From Nocardia terrae (lineage in GTDB: Bacteria; Actinomycetota; Actinomycetes; Mycobacteriales; Mycobacteriaceae), in NCBI RefSeq assembly GCF_009760405.1, contig NZ_WRPP01000002.1, forward strand, positions 1,054,001-1,118,000: a stretch of DNA of 64,000 nucleotides. Reading direction: 5' to 3'. The notes under the pieces were generated by a model that saw only the letters and a list, made by a program, of their open reading frames with translations, was not told where the DNA came from and ran no database searches. Shown here piece after piece: positions 52,664 to 61,364 of this stretch. The position numbers and the translations under genes are program-made. The first letter of the stretch is position 1. Every line of letters begins with the position of its first letter.

Positions 52664-53944
52664 ATGGTCGACTCCACCGGTCGCGCGGCAGTGGGCGCGG
52701 TGTGGCGCATCGAATCCGCCCGGATCGTGGGCGCGCTGGCCCGCTATACGGGCGATTTCGCCCTCGCCGAAGACCTTGCCCAGGAGGCTCTCGCCGAGGC
52801 CTTGGTGACCTGGCCGCGTGACGGTGTGCCCGGCAATCCCGCGGGCTGGCTGCTGACCGTCGGCAGGCGGCGGGCCATCGACGCCTTCCGGCGCCGGGCC
52901 ACCCGCGACGACCGGTACGCCGCCCTCGCCCGCGATCTGGGCGAGGGCGGGGCGGCCACCGGCGGCCCACCCGCGGAAACGCCCGGCGCGGAACCGCTCT
53001 GGGATCCCGGCCAGATCGACGACGACGTGCTCGCGCTGATGTTCGTGTCCTGCCATCCGGTGTTGTCACGCGAAGCTCAGGTCGCGTTGACGCTGCGGGT
53101 GGTCGGGGGTTTGACCAGTGACGAGATCGCCCGGGCCTTCCTGGTGCCGACGGCGACCGTGCAGGCTCGTATCACCCGCGCGAAGAAAACCCTTGCGGCG
53201 GCGCGGGTTCCGTTCGCCGTGCCCCCGGCCGACGAACGCCGGGCCCGACTCGCCTCGGTGCTGAGCGTGCTCTATGTGATCTTCACCGAGGGCTCGACCG
53301 CCACCTCCGGCGAGAACCTGATCCGCCTGGACCTGGCCGCCGAAGCCCAGCGGCTCGCCCGGGTGCTGGCCCGCCTCATTCCCGGTGAACCCGAGATCCA
53401 CGGCCTGCTGGCCCTGCTCGAACTCACCGCCGCGCGGTTCCCCGCCCGCACCGACGCGAGCGGGCAGCCGGTCCTGCTCGAGCATCAGAACCGGCTGCGC
53501 TGGGATCGCGCCGCCATCGGCCGCGGCCGGGCCGTCCTCGCGCAGGCGGCCGAGGTCGGGCGAGGTCTGGGCGCCTACGGGCTGCAGGCGTCGATCGCCG
53601 AATGTCACGCCGTCGCCTCCTCGGTCGAGGACACCGACTGGGATCGCATCGTCGTGCTCTACGAGGCCCTCGCCCGCCTCGCTCCGTCTCCGATCGTGGA
53701 TCTCAACCGCGCGGTCGCGGTCTCCATGGCACAGGGCCCGAAGGCCGCGCTGGCCATTGTGGACGAGCTCAAAGCCACAGGGGCACTGCCGAATTCGCAT
53801 CTGCTTCCCAGTGTCCGCGGTGAACTGCTGGCACGCATCGGCCGCGCCGACGACGCCCGGACCGAATTCGAACTGGCCATCGACCTGTGCGGCAACGACC
53901 AGGAACGCGCCCTGCTGAAGGGCAAGCTCGCCGACCTGGATTGA
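52664..53944 (+). CDS. ECF42-type RNA polymerase sigma factor
   Basis: 426 residues from ATG 52664. Regions 2 and 4 of an ECF sigma factor (AEDLAQEALAEALVTWP; LTSDEIARAFLVPTATVQARITRAKK) are followed by a long C-terminal domain (about 190-426) of helical repeats, characteristic of ECF42. The extension replaces an anti-sigma factor in this class and contains LLALLELTAARFPAR and AVAVSMAQGPKAAL. It is cotranscribed with the DGPF gene and probably activates it. Confidence 0.9.
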   Translation: MVDSTGRAAVGAVWRIESARIVGALARYTGDFALAEDLAQEALAEALVTWPRDGVPGNPAGWLLTVGRRRAIDAFRRRATRDDRYAALARDLGEGGAATGGPPAETPGAEPLWDPGQIDDDVLALMFVSCHPVLSREAQVALTLRVVGGLTSDEIARAFLVPTATVQARITRAKKTLAAARVPFAVPPADERRARLASVLSVLYVIFTEGSTATSGENLIRLDLAAEAQRLARVLARLIPGEPEIHGLLALLELTAARFPARTDASGQPVLLEHQNRLRWDRAAIGRGRAVLAQAAEVGRGLGAYGLQASIAECHAVASSVEDTDWDRIVVLYEALARLAPSPIVDLNRAVAVSMAQGPKAALAIVDELKATGALPNSHLLPSVRGELLARIGRADDARTEFELAIDLCGNDQERALLKGKLADLD

Positions 53945-53956
53945 CGGCCGCCCGGC

Positions 53957-53988
53957 TTGACCTTGCCCCCGGGGGCAGCGTTTAGATT
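53957..53988 (+). promoter_or_regulatory. MerR-type promoter with embedded palindrome
   Basis: TTGACC (53957-53962), a 20-base spacer containing tgccccc/gggggca (53964-53977, perfect palindrome), then TAGATT (53983-53988). A lengthened spacer with a central operator is the mark of MerR-activated promoters. Seven bases later comes ATG 53996, so the transcript is probably leaderless. Confidence 0.7.
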
Positions 53989-53995
53989 CGGCGCT

Positions 53996-54946
53996 ATGCG
54001 GATTGGTGAACTCGCTCGACTGGCGGACGTCAGTCCGAAGGCGATCCGGCGGTACGAGGCACTGGGTTTGGTGGTTCCGGCCCGGCAGGCCAATGGTTAC
54101 CGCGAATACGACGACGACACGGTCCGGCTCGTGCGCGAGATCCGGGTGCTCAACCGGCTCGGAATCCCGGTGGAGGAGACCCGCCCGTTCCTCGAGTGCC
54201 TGGTGGCCGGTGGTGAACACGGTGACGACTGCCCCGAATCCCTGGCCGAATACCACCGGGCCATCGACGATCTGACCGCTCAGATCGAGCTGCTCACCGC
54301 CCGCCGCGACGGCCTGGTCCAGCGTCTGCGCGAGGCCGCCTACCGGCGCAGCGTCGCCACCCCGGCACCGGAGGTCGACGATCTGATGACCCTGCCCCGG
54401 GATCTGGTGGTACCGGTCGATGACGGTGCCACCGCACACCTGCCGGGACTGCGGATGCCCTCGCTGGCTCTCGGCGACACCGACGGCGCGCGCATCGATC
54501 TGGCGGCGCTGGGCACCGGCCGCACGATCATCTACCTGTATCCGCTGACCGGCCATCCCGACGCCGATATCCCCGTCGGCTGGAACGAGATCCCCGGCGC
54601 CCGCGGCTGCACTCCGCAGGCCTGCGGCTTCCGCGATCACTACGCGGAGCTCCGCGCGGCGGGAGTCCAACACCTCTACGGCCTGTCGAGCCAGACGTCG
54701 CTGTATCAGCGCGAGGTCGTCACCCGCCTGAGCCTGCCGTTCACGATGCTGTCCGACCCCGATTTCCGCCTGGCCGACGAATTGTCGCTCCCGACATTCG
54801 AATTCGACGGCACACGCCTGTACAAACGTCAGACGCTCGTCATCCGGGACGGGGTGATCGAGCACGTCTTCTACCCGGTATTTCCCCCTGACCAGCACGC
54901 GGGACAACTGCTGCGCTGGCTACACGACAACGAGGTGACCCCGTGA
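53996..54946 (+). CDS. MerR regulator fused to a peroxiredoxin-like domain
   Basis: 316 residues from ATG 53996. Residues 1-115 form a MerR DNA-binding and dimerisation region (IGELARLADVSPKAIRRYEALGLV, C68 and C79 near the hinge). Residues about 150-316 form a thioredoxin-fold peroxiredoxin of the BCP/AhpC kind, with C205 and C210 in GARGCTPQACGFRDHY as likely peroxidatic and resolving cysteines, then YGLSSQT and LPFTMLSDPDF. The fusion could sense peroxide directly and signal to DNA. It is coupled to a thioredoxin gene (GTGA overlap) and preceded by a MerR-type promoter. Confidence 0.88.
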   Translation: MRIGELARLADVSPKAIRRYEALGLVVPARQANGYREYDDDTVRLVREIRVLNRLGIPVEETRPFLECLVAGGEHGDDCPESLAEYHRAIDDLTAQIELLTARRDGLVQRLREAAYRRSVATPAPEVDDLMTLPRDLVVPVDDGATAHLPGLRMPSLALGDTDGARIDLAALGTGRTIIYLYPLTGHPDADIPVGWNEIPGARGCTPQACGFRDHYAELRAAGVQHLYGLSSQTSLYQREVVTRLSLPFTMLSDPDFRLADELSLPTFEFDGTRLYKRQTLVIRDGVIEHVFYPVFPPDQHAGQLLRWLHDNEVTP

Positions 54947-55290
54947 CCGCACACCACTCCGAGACGGCGATAGCAGCCATCACCGACGACACCTTCGAGC
55001 CCATGGTGCTGGGGCATCCCGGCCTCGTCCTGGTGGATTTCACGGCCGAGTGGTGCCCGCCCTGCCGCATGATCCGTCCGGTTCTCGACGCGATCGCGAG
55101 CGAACGATCGGGCACGCTGACCGTCTACCAGATCGACACCGACGAAAACCCCCGCACGGTAGCGGAATACCGGATCCTGTCACAGCCCACGCTGATGCTG
55201 TTCCGCGACGGCCGTCCGCTGCTGACCCTCGTCGGCGCACGCTCCAAGACGAAGCTCCTCGCGGAGATCGACGCGGCCTTGCGGGACTGA
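54943..55290 (+). CDS. trxA: Thioredoxin
   Basis: 115 residues from GTG 54943, overlapping the fusion gene's stop as GTGA. Active site EWCPPCRMI (WCPPC, not the usual WCGPC), buried acidic residue in VLVDFTAEW, cis-Pro in SQPTLMLF. It reduces disulfides in the cytosol. Its coupling to the MerR-peroxiredoxin gene suggests it recycles that protein's oxidised cysteines. Confidence 0.92.
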   Translation: MTAHHSETAIAAITDDTFEPMVLGHPGLVLVDFTAEWCPPCRMIRPVLDAIASERSGTLTVYQIDTDENPRTVAEYRILSQPTLMLFRDGRPLLTLVGARSKTKLLAEIDAALRD

Positions 55291-55330
55291 ACCCCGCGAT
55301 CCGCGCGTCCCCGGTTCCGAGTCGGCCTCG

Positions 55331-55669
55331 CTACAACCGGTCGCGCGCTGCGGCGAACCATGCCTGGGTATCGACCAGACCGGAGGCGATTTCCTTGCGA
55401 GCCCCTTGGAACCCGTACAGCTCCCCGGCGAAACGGGTCAGGATGGAGCCTTCGGGCTCGTCGAGTTCTTCCAGGACCGCTCTGTCGCCCAGCAGGTACG
55501 CGACGGCGGCGCACTCACCGGCGGTCCACGACTCGCGATAGGCGTCCCATCCGTTCTGCCTGACCGCGCGCCCGCGCTCGACCAAATCCGTCTGCAGGGC
55601 GGCGCGTTCGGTTTCGGAGGGCTGGCGTGCTTTGAGGTGGTCCCAGCTGACGCGAGGGGTATCGGACAT
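55331..55669 (-). CDS. Hypothetical soluble protein
   Basis: 112 residues from ATG 55669. Charged, helical: SWDHLKARQPSETERAAL, then WDAYRESWTAGECAAVAYLLGD and GSILTRFAGELYGFQGARKEI. No signal, membrane segment or family I can name. It follows the double-MerR gene on the same strand with 23 bases between, so the two are probably cotranscribed. Confidence 0.6.
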   Translation of the reverse strand: MSDTPRVSWDHLKARQPSETERAALQTDLVERGRAVRQNGWDAYRESWTAGECAAVAYLLGDRAVLEELDEPEGSILTRFAGELYGFQGARKEIASGLVDTQAWFAAARDRL

Positions 55670-55692
55670 GGGGATGAGTATCCTCCACCCGA

Positions 55693-56412
55693 TCATTGCG
55701 ATCGCAGCGCCAGCAGGGTGTGGAGTTCGGCGGCGGCCGTGAGCAGCGCGCGGGAGCGGGCCTCGATCGCCGCGTCCCGGGCGGCGAGGCGGGGGAGGAT
55801 GTCGGCCCAGCGTTGAGTGGCACGCAGCTCGGGGAGAAGCAGCCGCAGTGCCGGGATGCCGTAGCCGGCGCGGCGGAGCTGGTAGGTGACGCGGGCGTCG
55901 CGCACGTCGGCGGGTGTGTAGGTGCGCGCGTCGCGGGCCTTACCGCGGCCCGGAGTCACCAGACCCATGGCGTCCCAGTGGCGCAGGGTCGAGGGGCGGA
56001 TGCCCAGAGCCTCGGCCAGTTCGGAGATGGTCATCGAATCCGAGACGCGGACATCGGCGATCGGCTCGTCGCCGATGGCGTGTACCGCGGCGCGGGTGGC
56101 CTCCAGGTCGCGGCGCTCCGCATCGAGCCCGGCGTGGGCGGCGTCCAGGAGTGCCAGCATCACGGCGGGGGAGTCTCGATGTGCCGCGCGCACAATGACT
56201 TTGGCTTCTATCGGGCCCACTCCGGCCGCGAGGGCGCGATACGCCCGTGCCGACACGACATGTATCCGGCGGTAGGTGCGATACCCGGCCGGCGTGCGGG
56301 TCGCGGCGGGCAATACCTCATCCCGCTCGAGATTGCGGATCTGCTGGACCGAATAGCCCGACAGGCGTGCCACCTCGGCGGTGCGCAGTGACTCCGAGTT
56401 GCGACTTTCCAC
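55693..56412 (-). CDS. Regulator with two MerR-type DNA-binding domains
   Basis: 239 residues from GTG 56412 behind GGGAGGT. Two helix-turn-helix units lie in one chain: residues about 8-75 (LRTAEVARLSGYSVQQIRNLERDEVLP, then RTPAGYRTYRRIHV) and about 127-200 (MTISELAEALGIRPSTLRHW, then RDARTYTPADV). Normal MerR proteins carry one and dimerise. A tandem arrangement might bind DNA as a monomer or bridge two sites. A divergent DUF6194-like gene starts 47 bases away and is a likely target. Confidence 0.8.
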   Translation of the reverse strand: MESRNSESLRTAEVARLSGYSVQQIRNLERDEVLPAATRTPAGYRTYRRIHVVSARAYRALAAGVGPIEAKVIVRAAHRDSPAVMLALLDAAHAGLDAERRDLEATRAAVHAIGDEPIADVRVSDSMTISELAEALGIRPSTLRHWDAMGLVTPGRGKARDARTYTPADVRDARVTYQLRRAGYGIPALRLLLPELRATQRWADILPRLAARDAAIEARSRALLTAAAELHTLLALRSQ

Positions 56413-56459
56413 GCATCCACCTCCCAGTTTGCTGCCCAACCCTCCACAACCACTTCAAG

Positions 56460-56939
56460 ATGACGATAGAACTCATGGAAATCGACGAGATCACCGAGTA
56501 CATCGAATCCCTGGGCGGCGTCCTGACCCTCGCCCCCGGCCCGGACAGCGGTTTCCCGGAAATCGCCTGGGGCGACAAGTTCTTCTACTACGCCCCCGAC
56601 GGCCAGATCCCCACCCGAACCCAGCCCTTCGCCACCATCGTGACCAAGAACTACCCCGACGACACGACCTCCGACCTCGACCGGCCCGACGTCTTCCGGC
56701 TCAACATCAACCCGGGCCGCGACGCCTTCCTCACCCACCTGGGCTACCCCCCTCGCAACACCGCCGACCATCCCGTCGACGCGAGCAAACCCGACACCTG
56801 GATTCCGCACCCGGTGTACGCGAGCGCCGGTTGGGTCGCAGTGGTCGCTCCGGGAGACGGCACCGAATCGACAGCCAAAGAACTACTGACAAGGGCACAC
56901 AGTCGTGCCCGATCGAACTACGACCGCCACGCTGACTGA
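56460..56939 (+). CDS. DUF6194-like protein
   Basis: 159 residues; ATG 56460 used, ATG 56475 is an alternative start. Sequence features of the DUF6194 family: MEIDEITEYIESLGGVL, EIAWGDKFFYYAPDG, PFATIVTKNYPDD and HPVYASAGWVAVV. These soluble proteins are common in Actinobacteria and have no known function; the fold may be MmcQ/YjbR-like. It lies opposite the double-MerR regulator. Confidence 0.75.
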   Translation: MTIELMEIDEITEYIESLGGVLTLAPGPDSGFPEIAWGDKFFYYAPDGQIPTRTQPFATIVTKNYPDDTTSDLDRPDVFRLNINPGRDAFLTHLGYPPRNTADHPVDASKPDTWIPHPVYASAGWVAVVAPGDGTESTAKELLTRAHSRARSNYDRHAD

Positions 56940-56943
56940 CCGA

Positions 56944-57150
56944 TCATCTATCGGCGACCTCGAGCCGAGCCGCGAGCTCGGCGCGATGCAGGAAGCCTTG
57001 CAGCGCTTGCGATTCGGAGCCCGGACGCCACGCGAGCACCGTGGTGACCGGCTCCGCATCCGGAACCGGCTGGATGCCCGCCCACAGCGAAGAATCCGTT
57101 GACTGGGAACCGATTCGAGCCAGAAGGCCGAGCCATATGCGGTTGCCCGA
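56944..57150 (-). pseudogene. Possible LysR-type regulator C-terminal remnant
   Basis: A frame ending at TGA 56944 reads IQPVPDAEPVTTVLAWRPGS and SQALQGFL, resembling the end of a LysR effector domain (laWr...spalraFl). No N-terminal DNA-binding part is present; the next gene starts on the other strand. Most likely a decayed regulator fragment. Confidence 0.3.
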
Positions 57151-57210
57151 CGGCGGACCGGTGTGTACGGTCGGCCGCATGACGAAGAGAATCGAGACCG
57201 TCTCCGGTCG

Positions 57211-60200
57211 ATGACCGAGCGGGACGAGCGCAGGGCGCTCGCACCGCGATCCCGGCGGTGGACGGATTTCGCAGGGCGTAAGTCCGCCTTGATATCCACA
57301 CTGCGGGACTTGCTCACGGACACGTCGATGTCGCCTCGGGAGTTCCGGAACCGATGTAGCGGGCTGACTGTCGACCGTGTGGTTCTGTTCCACGTACTCG
57401 ACGAGCTATCGCTCGAACCATCGGCGCGGATCCGCGAGACAGCGCGGTTGCTGCTCGAGAACAGTGCGCACCATGCATCCCTGATGGTCGGACTCGGCCT
57501 GTTGCGGTCGAATGCCGAGCAGGCGGATATCGAGCTCATCAAGGCTGCCGGGCTGCGGGGTAGGACGGATTGGGTTGCGATCCAGGTACTCTCGACGATC
57601 CCAGGTGCCGCGCGTGAAGTGATCTGGCTTGCCGAACAGACCCGGGGTTACATGCGGGCGGTGGCGGCGGAGCTACTGGTGGCGGATCCCGATCCGGTCG
57701 TACGCGACTGGGTGTTGTCGACGCCGCGGAAGCTGCTGACGAATTGGCTGGCGCGTCGGATTGCCGAAGGGTACGGGCTGGCCGAAGCGCTCCAGCGGCC
57801 GGATGTCGATGACAAGGTGTGGGATCGAGCCGGAAACCTGCTGCTCGCGATAGCCAGCACGTGCGGCGGCCGCTGCGAGATCGGGCGGTATTCGGAAGCG
57901 GTTGAGGCGTATTCGTGCTGGGTCGCCGCCGCGCCAGCGCGGGAGCCGTCGCTGGATCGCGCCGCGCTGCTCGTCTCGATCGCGGAGGACCTCTATACCG
58001 GTGCGGGAGCGCTCGCGGTGGGCTCGCACCGTCAGGCTCTGGTCGGCCGTATCGAGAACCTGCTGTCCTCTCGACCCTGGACCGAGCTGCTCGAGCGCGC
58101 CGCCCACTCTGATGAGCCGGACGACGCCGCGCGAGCGGCCTGGGTGCTCGGCTACGAGATCCCGACCGGATTCTCGACACAGCGGTTCGCCGTGCGGATT
58201 TGGATCCCTGATCCGGCGACGAACTCCATCTCCGAAGCCGAGGCCCGAATCGTCATTGACGGAATGCCGGTGGTGGCTGGATCTTTCGATCGAGGCCCGG
58301 CCGGAAGTCCCGAGGTGATCGTCGGCAGCGGTCGGCTCCGGGCCACGGCCGAGCCTCGAGAGGTCCGGTTGGCCGAAGCGATCTGCACTGAAGGCTGTTG
58401 CGGCGCAATGCATGTCACGATCGTGAGGGATGGTTCCGAAGTCGTCTGGAGGAACTGGCGCACCCCACAGCCCGGAGGAGCGCCCGCGGAGGTCCGATTC
58501 GATGCGGACGAGTACGACGGCGAAATTGCGCGCGCCGAGAATGAATTTGCTGAGATCTGGGGGAGCTCCGACTCTATGCACGATCCGCTCACTGTCCGCC
58601 GTGTACTCGGCGACCGCCCTTTTGTCGAGATCGGTGACCCGACGACGGTAGCCGTCAACCAGGCGGGTGACCTCGTCGCCGTGGGTGGCGACCTGGGGCA
58701 TCTGCAGTGGTCCGGTTCGGCGACCGCCGACACCCGGTGGCGACGGTACCGGGTGGGCGTCTATGGCGCGCAGGACCTTCGGTGCCGGTGGGTCGTGGAG
58801 ACCCAGCGGCCCGTGCATGCGGCGGCCTTTCACCCGACACTGCCCGTCGTGGTCGTGGGGACCGGGGCGTACGACGGCGGCTACTTCTTCGAGGGCGAGT
58901 TGCTCATCATCGACCTGAGGTCAGGCAGGTCGACCTCGGTACTCCGCGGGAGCCGTGAGTGCTTACACGTCGAATGGGCGAGCGATCGGGTGTTGAGACT
59001 CGTGGTCGCGCCGCCGGACGATTTTCCCGACGGGCAGCACGACGCCACAGCCCGCTCCTACGCGTTCTCCGTGGCCATCGAACGGCCCGACTGGAGTGAA
59101 GTCGCTGAGGGCTCGGTGCACTCCGACGAGTTGCGCGGGCCACGGATCGAGTTCGACCGGCTCGCAAGAGAAGCCGTGACGAGTCGAAGCATCGAGGCGT
59201 TGGCTGCGTTGACCGGGAAGCCGTGGGAACCGCGCTTGCACGTGCGGGATGTCCAGGAGCTACCGGACGGGCGAGTGCTGGCGTGCGCGGAGGGCGTTGT
59301 GGCCGAATCATGGCTGCCCGACGGGCGACTGGAGTGGCGCGTACCAGACGAGGAAGGCGGCCGGCAGATCGTGATCCGGGCCGGTCAGCGCGATGCCTGG
59401 GTCAATGTGGAGCGGGGGCGATGGCACTGGGAGGGCAAGGAACGGGTCACCGATTCACCGCTCGTGGTCCGGATCTCGCTGGCGGACGGGACAGTGCTCG
59501 ACAGTCTGCACCCGGACGCCGCGGTCACCCTCGCCACACGCGACGACGGTTGGCTCGCAATGCGTTCCACCGACTCGCAAAGCCAGGGATGGCTGGATTT
59601 GATCCACCCCATGGGGCAGGCCCCCGAGATGCGTGTGCCGATCGGAGGGTTCGACGTCTTCAATCATCCGTTTCCGATCCGGCACAGTCAGCAGTTGTTG
59701 TTCCTACGGGGCCGCGAGGCGGAGAAGCCGTGGAAGGACAAGCGTGTGGTCGCCGTCGACCCGGCCGATCGCGACTCCGCGGTGCGGGAGCTGTTCCCGC
59801 TCGAGTGGGACACCACACGCGCGGGACACCTTTTCGGTGGACCCGGGATAGAGGTGTGCAGTCTCGGGAACCGGGACCTGGTGCACGCCGGGGCCGTTCA
59901 CGACGGCGCCGGCCTGCTGCCCGGCAATGCATTCGTGGTCCGTCGGAGCGGCGTGTACAGATCGCCACGATGGGTTTTCAAGGCCGATTTTCCCGTTACC
60001 GCTCTGGACGGGGACGAGGACACCGTCTACGTGGCCTTCAATTCCGGTGAATTGGTGGCCCTCCGCACCGAGGACGGGACCGTGCGATGGCGGCAGCACC
60101 TGGAGGTCGGCGGTCAACCCGCTGTGCCGCTGGCACTCTCGCTCACGGCAACCGGGCGGCTGCTGATCGGAACCGTGGACGGACGAATTCTCGACTGCTC

Positions 60201-60231
60201 CCTCGGCTCGGCGGATCTCGCCACACAGTGA
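57211..60231 (+). CDS. Large beta-propeller-like protein of unknown function
   Basis: About 1006 residues from ATG 57211 (GTG 57163 is an upstream option). Residues 1-330 are helical, HEAT-like. Residues about 330-470 include the cysteine motif ICTEGCCGAMHV (about 390-401) followed by VVWRNW. Residues about 490-1000 are beta-rich with many W/D/G strands (DLVAVGGDLGHLQWSG; RVLACAEGVVAESWLPDGR; LVALRTEDGTVRWRQH), like WD40/PQQ propeller blades. No signal peptide. I do not recognise a family; a scaffold or conflict-related role is possible. Codon use is slightly less GC-biased than neighbours by eye. Confidence 0.6.
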   Translation: MTERDERRALAPRSRRWTDFAGRKSALISTLRDLLTDTSMSPREFRNRCSGLTVDRVVLFHVLDELSLEPSARIRETARLLLENSAHHASLMVGLGLLRSNAEQADIELIKAAGLRGRTDWVAIQVLSTIPGAAREVIWLAEQTRGYMRAVAAELLVADPDPVVRDWVLSTPRKLLTNWLARRIAEGYGLAEALQRPDVDDKVWDRAGNLLLAIASTCGGRCEIGRYSEAVEAYSCWVAAAPAREPSLDRAALLVSIAEDLYTGAGALAVGSHRQALVGRIENLLSSRPWTELLERAAHSDEPDDAARAAWVLGYEIPTGFSTQRFAVRIWIPDPATNSISEAEARIVIDGMPVVAGSFDRGPAGSPEVIVGSGRLRATAEPREVRLAEAICTEGCCGAMHVTIVRDGSEVVWRNWRTPQPGGAPAEVRFDADEYDGEIARAENEFAEIWGSSDSMHDPLTVRRVLGDRPFVEIGDPTTVAVNQAGDLVAVGGDLGHLQWSGSATADTRWRRYRVGVYGAQDLRCRWVVETQRPVHAAAFHPTLPVVVVGTGAYDGGYFFEGELLIIDLRSGRSTSVLRGSRECLHVEWASDRVLRLVVAPPDDFPDGQHDATARSYAFSVAIERPDWSEVAEGSVHSDELRGPRIEFDRLAREAVTSRSIEALAALTGKPWEPRLHVRDVQELPDGRVLACAEGVVAESWLPDGRLEWRVPDEEGGRQIVIRAGQRDAWVNVERGRWHWEGKERVTDSPLVVRISLADGTVLDSLHPDAAVTLATRDDGWLAMRSTDSQSQGWLDLIHPMGQAPEMRVPIGGFDVFNHPFPIRHSQQLLFLRGREAEKPWKDKRVVAVDPADRDSAVRELFPLEWDTTRAGHLFGGPGIEVCSLGNRDLVHAGAVHDGAGLLPGNAFVVRRSGVYRSPRWVFKADFPVTALDGDEDTVYVAFNSGELVALRTEDGTVRWRQHLEVGGQPAVPLALSLTATGRLLIGTVDGRILDCSLGSADLATQ

Positions 60232-60233
60232 AG

Positions 60234-60267
60234 CGGTCGGTGCGGCTTCGGGGAGCTGCACCGACCG
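60234..60267. terminator. Bidirectional hairpin terminator
   Basis: cggtcggtgc (60234-60243) and gcaccgaccg (60258-60267), a perfect 10-bp stem with 14-base loop, lie in the 70-base space between two convergent genes. Confidence 0.7.
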
Positions 60268-60301
60268 GGTGTTCGGTTCGTGGGCGGGAACGAAGTGCGT
60301 G

Positions 60302-61150
60302 TCAGGGCTTCTGGGCGCACGCGGCGGGCGGTGCGAAGCCCTGGTTGGCTACGTTGTCGCCGAGGAGGACGGTCTCGGTGGCCTCGATCGACTGCTGGCC
60401 GGTGGCCGTGATCTTGACGGTGAAGGATTGGGTCTTCTCGGTCGGGGTCGCGGTGCACAGGGCGGTCCAGGTGATCTTCTGACCGTCGGCGCTGATCGCG
60501 GAGCTGATGTAGTTCTTCTTGGGTTCGGCGTTGGTGACCAGTTCGATCTTGGGGGTGACGCCGGCGGGGGCGTCGACCAGGTTGGTGATGGGGGTTTCGG
60601 CGCGGCCGAAGGTGTTGACCGAGGCACGGCCCACCTTGGCGACCAGCTTGGTGTCCTGGCCCGCGTCGACGCGGGTGGTCACGAGCGTGTTGGAGGTTGT
60701 GTTCGTGGTGAACGCGCCGTTGGGGGCGAAGCCCTTGACCACCGCGTCGCTGGAAACGGCGGTCTTCGCGGGGGTCTGGCCGTCGACCATGACGGTGAGG
60801 GTCGCGGAGCCGCTCTTGGCCTTGGTGATCTCGCCGAGATCGAAGGCGACCTTCTGGGTGCCCTGGCGGGTGCCGCCGGATTCGTAGACGGTGCCGGTCG
60901 GAATGGTCACCTCGGCAACGACATTGGAGAATGTGTCGTTGCCGGCGGTGCTCACCGTGAGGGTGCACGCGATCTCGTCACCGGGGACGACGTTGCCGGT
61001 CTTCTGCAGATCCTGGCAGTCGTACTTCGCGGTCGGACCGGTCACGGCGTAGGCCGGGGCGGTGCCGAGCTGCAGGGCGCCGGCGGCGAGCGCGAACGCC
61101 GAAGCGACCATGACGGCACGTTTCAGCGCGGGCTTGGGGGTAGTGGTCAT
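60302..61150 (-). CDS. Secreted protein with adhesin/Ig-like beta domains
   Basis: 282 residues from ATG 61150. A signal peptide (about 1-35; MVASAFALAAGALQLGTAPAYA) predicts export. The rest is Thr/Val/Ala-rich beta sequence with repeated strands (VVAEVTIPTGTVYESGG; TVMVDGQTPAKTAV), like bacterial surface Ig-type domains. Four cysteines (DCQDL, ACTLTV, LCTA, ACAQKP) could pair at the two ends. No sorting signal is seen, so it is free or non-covalently held. Function unknown. Confidence 0.65.
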   Translation of the reverse strand: MTTTPKPALKRAVMVASAFALAAGALQLGTAPAYAVTGPTAKYDCQDLQKTGNVVPGDEIACTLTVSTAGNDTFSNVVAEVTIPTGTVYESGGTRQGTQKVAFDLGEITKAKSGSATLTVMVDGQTPAKTAVSSDAVVKGFAPNGAFTTNTTSNTLVTTRVDAGQDTKLVAKVGRASVNTFGRAETPITNLVDAPAGVTPKIELVTNAEPKKNYISSAISADGQKITWTALCTATPTEKTQSFTVKITATGQQSIEATETVLLGDNVANQGFAPPAACAQKP

Positions 61151-61329
61151 TGTCCTCTCACCTTCTTGGTTGGTTGATCGGCCCCGCGCTGACTGCGGTT
61201 CGGATCACCCAGGTTCTCTGTTGCGCCCCAAGAGTCGGGCGCAGGACTCTGTATCCACCAATGAGCGGCTAACGGAGATCAGCCCACTGACCGGCTGTGA
61301 TCAGGACCTTCGAGGCGCGCGGACACCCC

Positions 61330-61358
61330 TTGACAGTTAGTGACCGATCGGTTGCAAT
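61330..61358 (+). promoter_or_regulatory. Promoter with TetR-like operator for the amidohydrolase operon
   Basis: TTGACA (61330-61335), 17 bases, TGCAAT (61353-61358); the spacer holds the palindrome accgatcggt (61343-61352). The GTG start at 61365 lies six bases past the -10 box, giving a likely leaderless transcript. A TetR gene is second in the operon. Confidence 0.65.
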
Positions 61359-61364
61359 GTTGGT

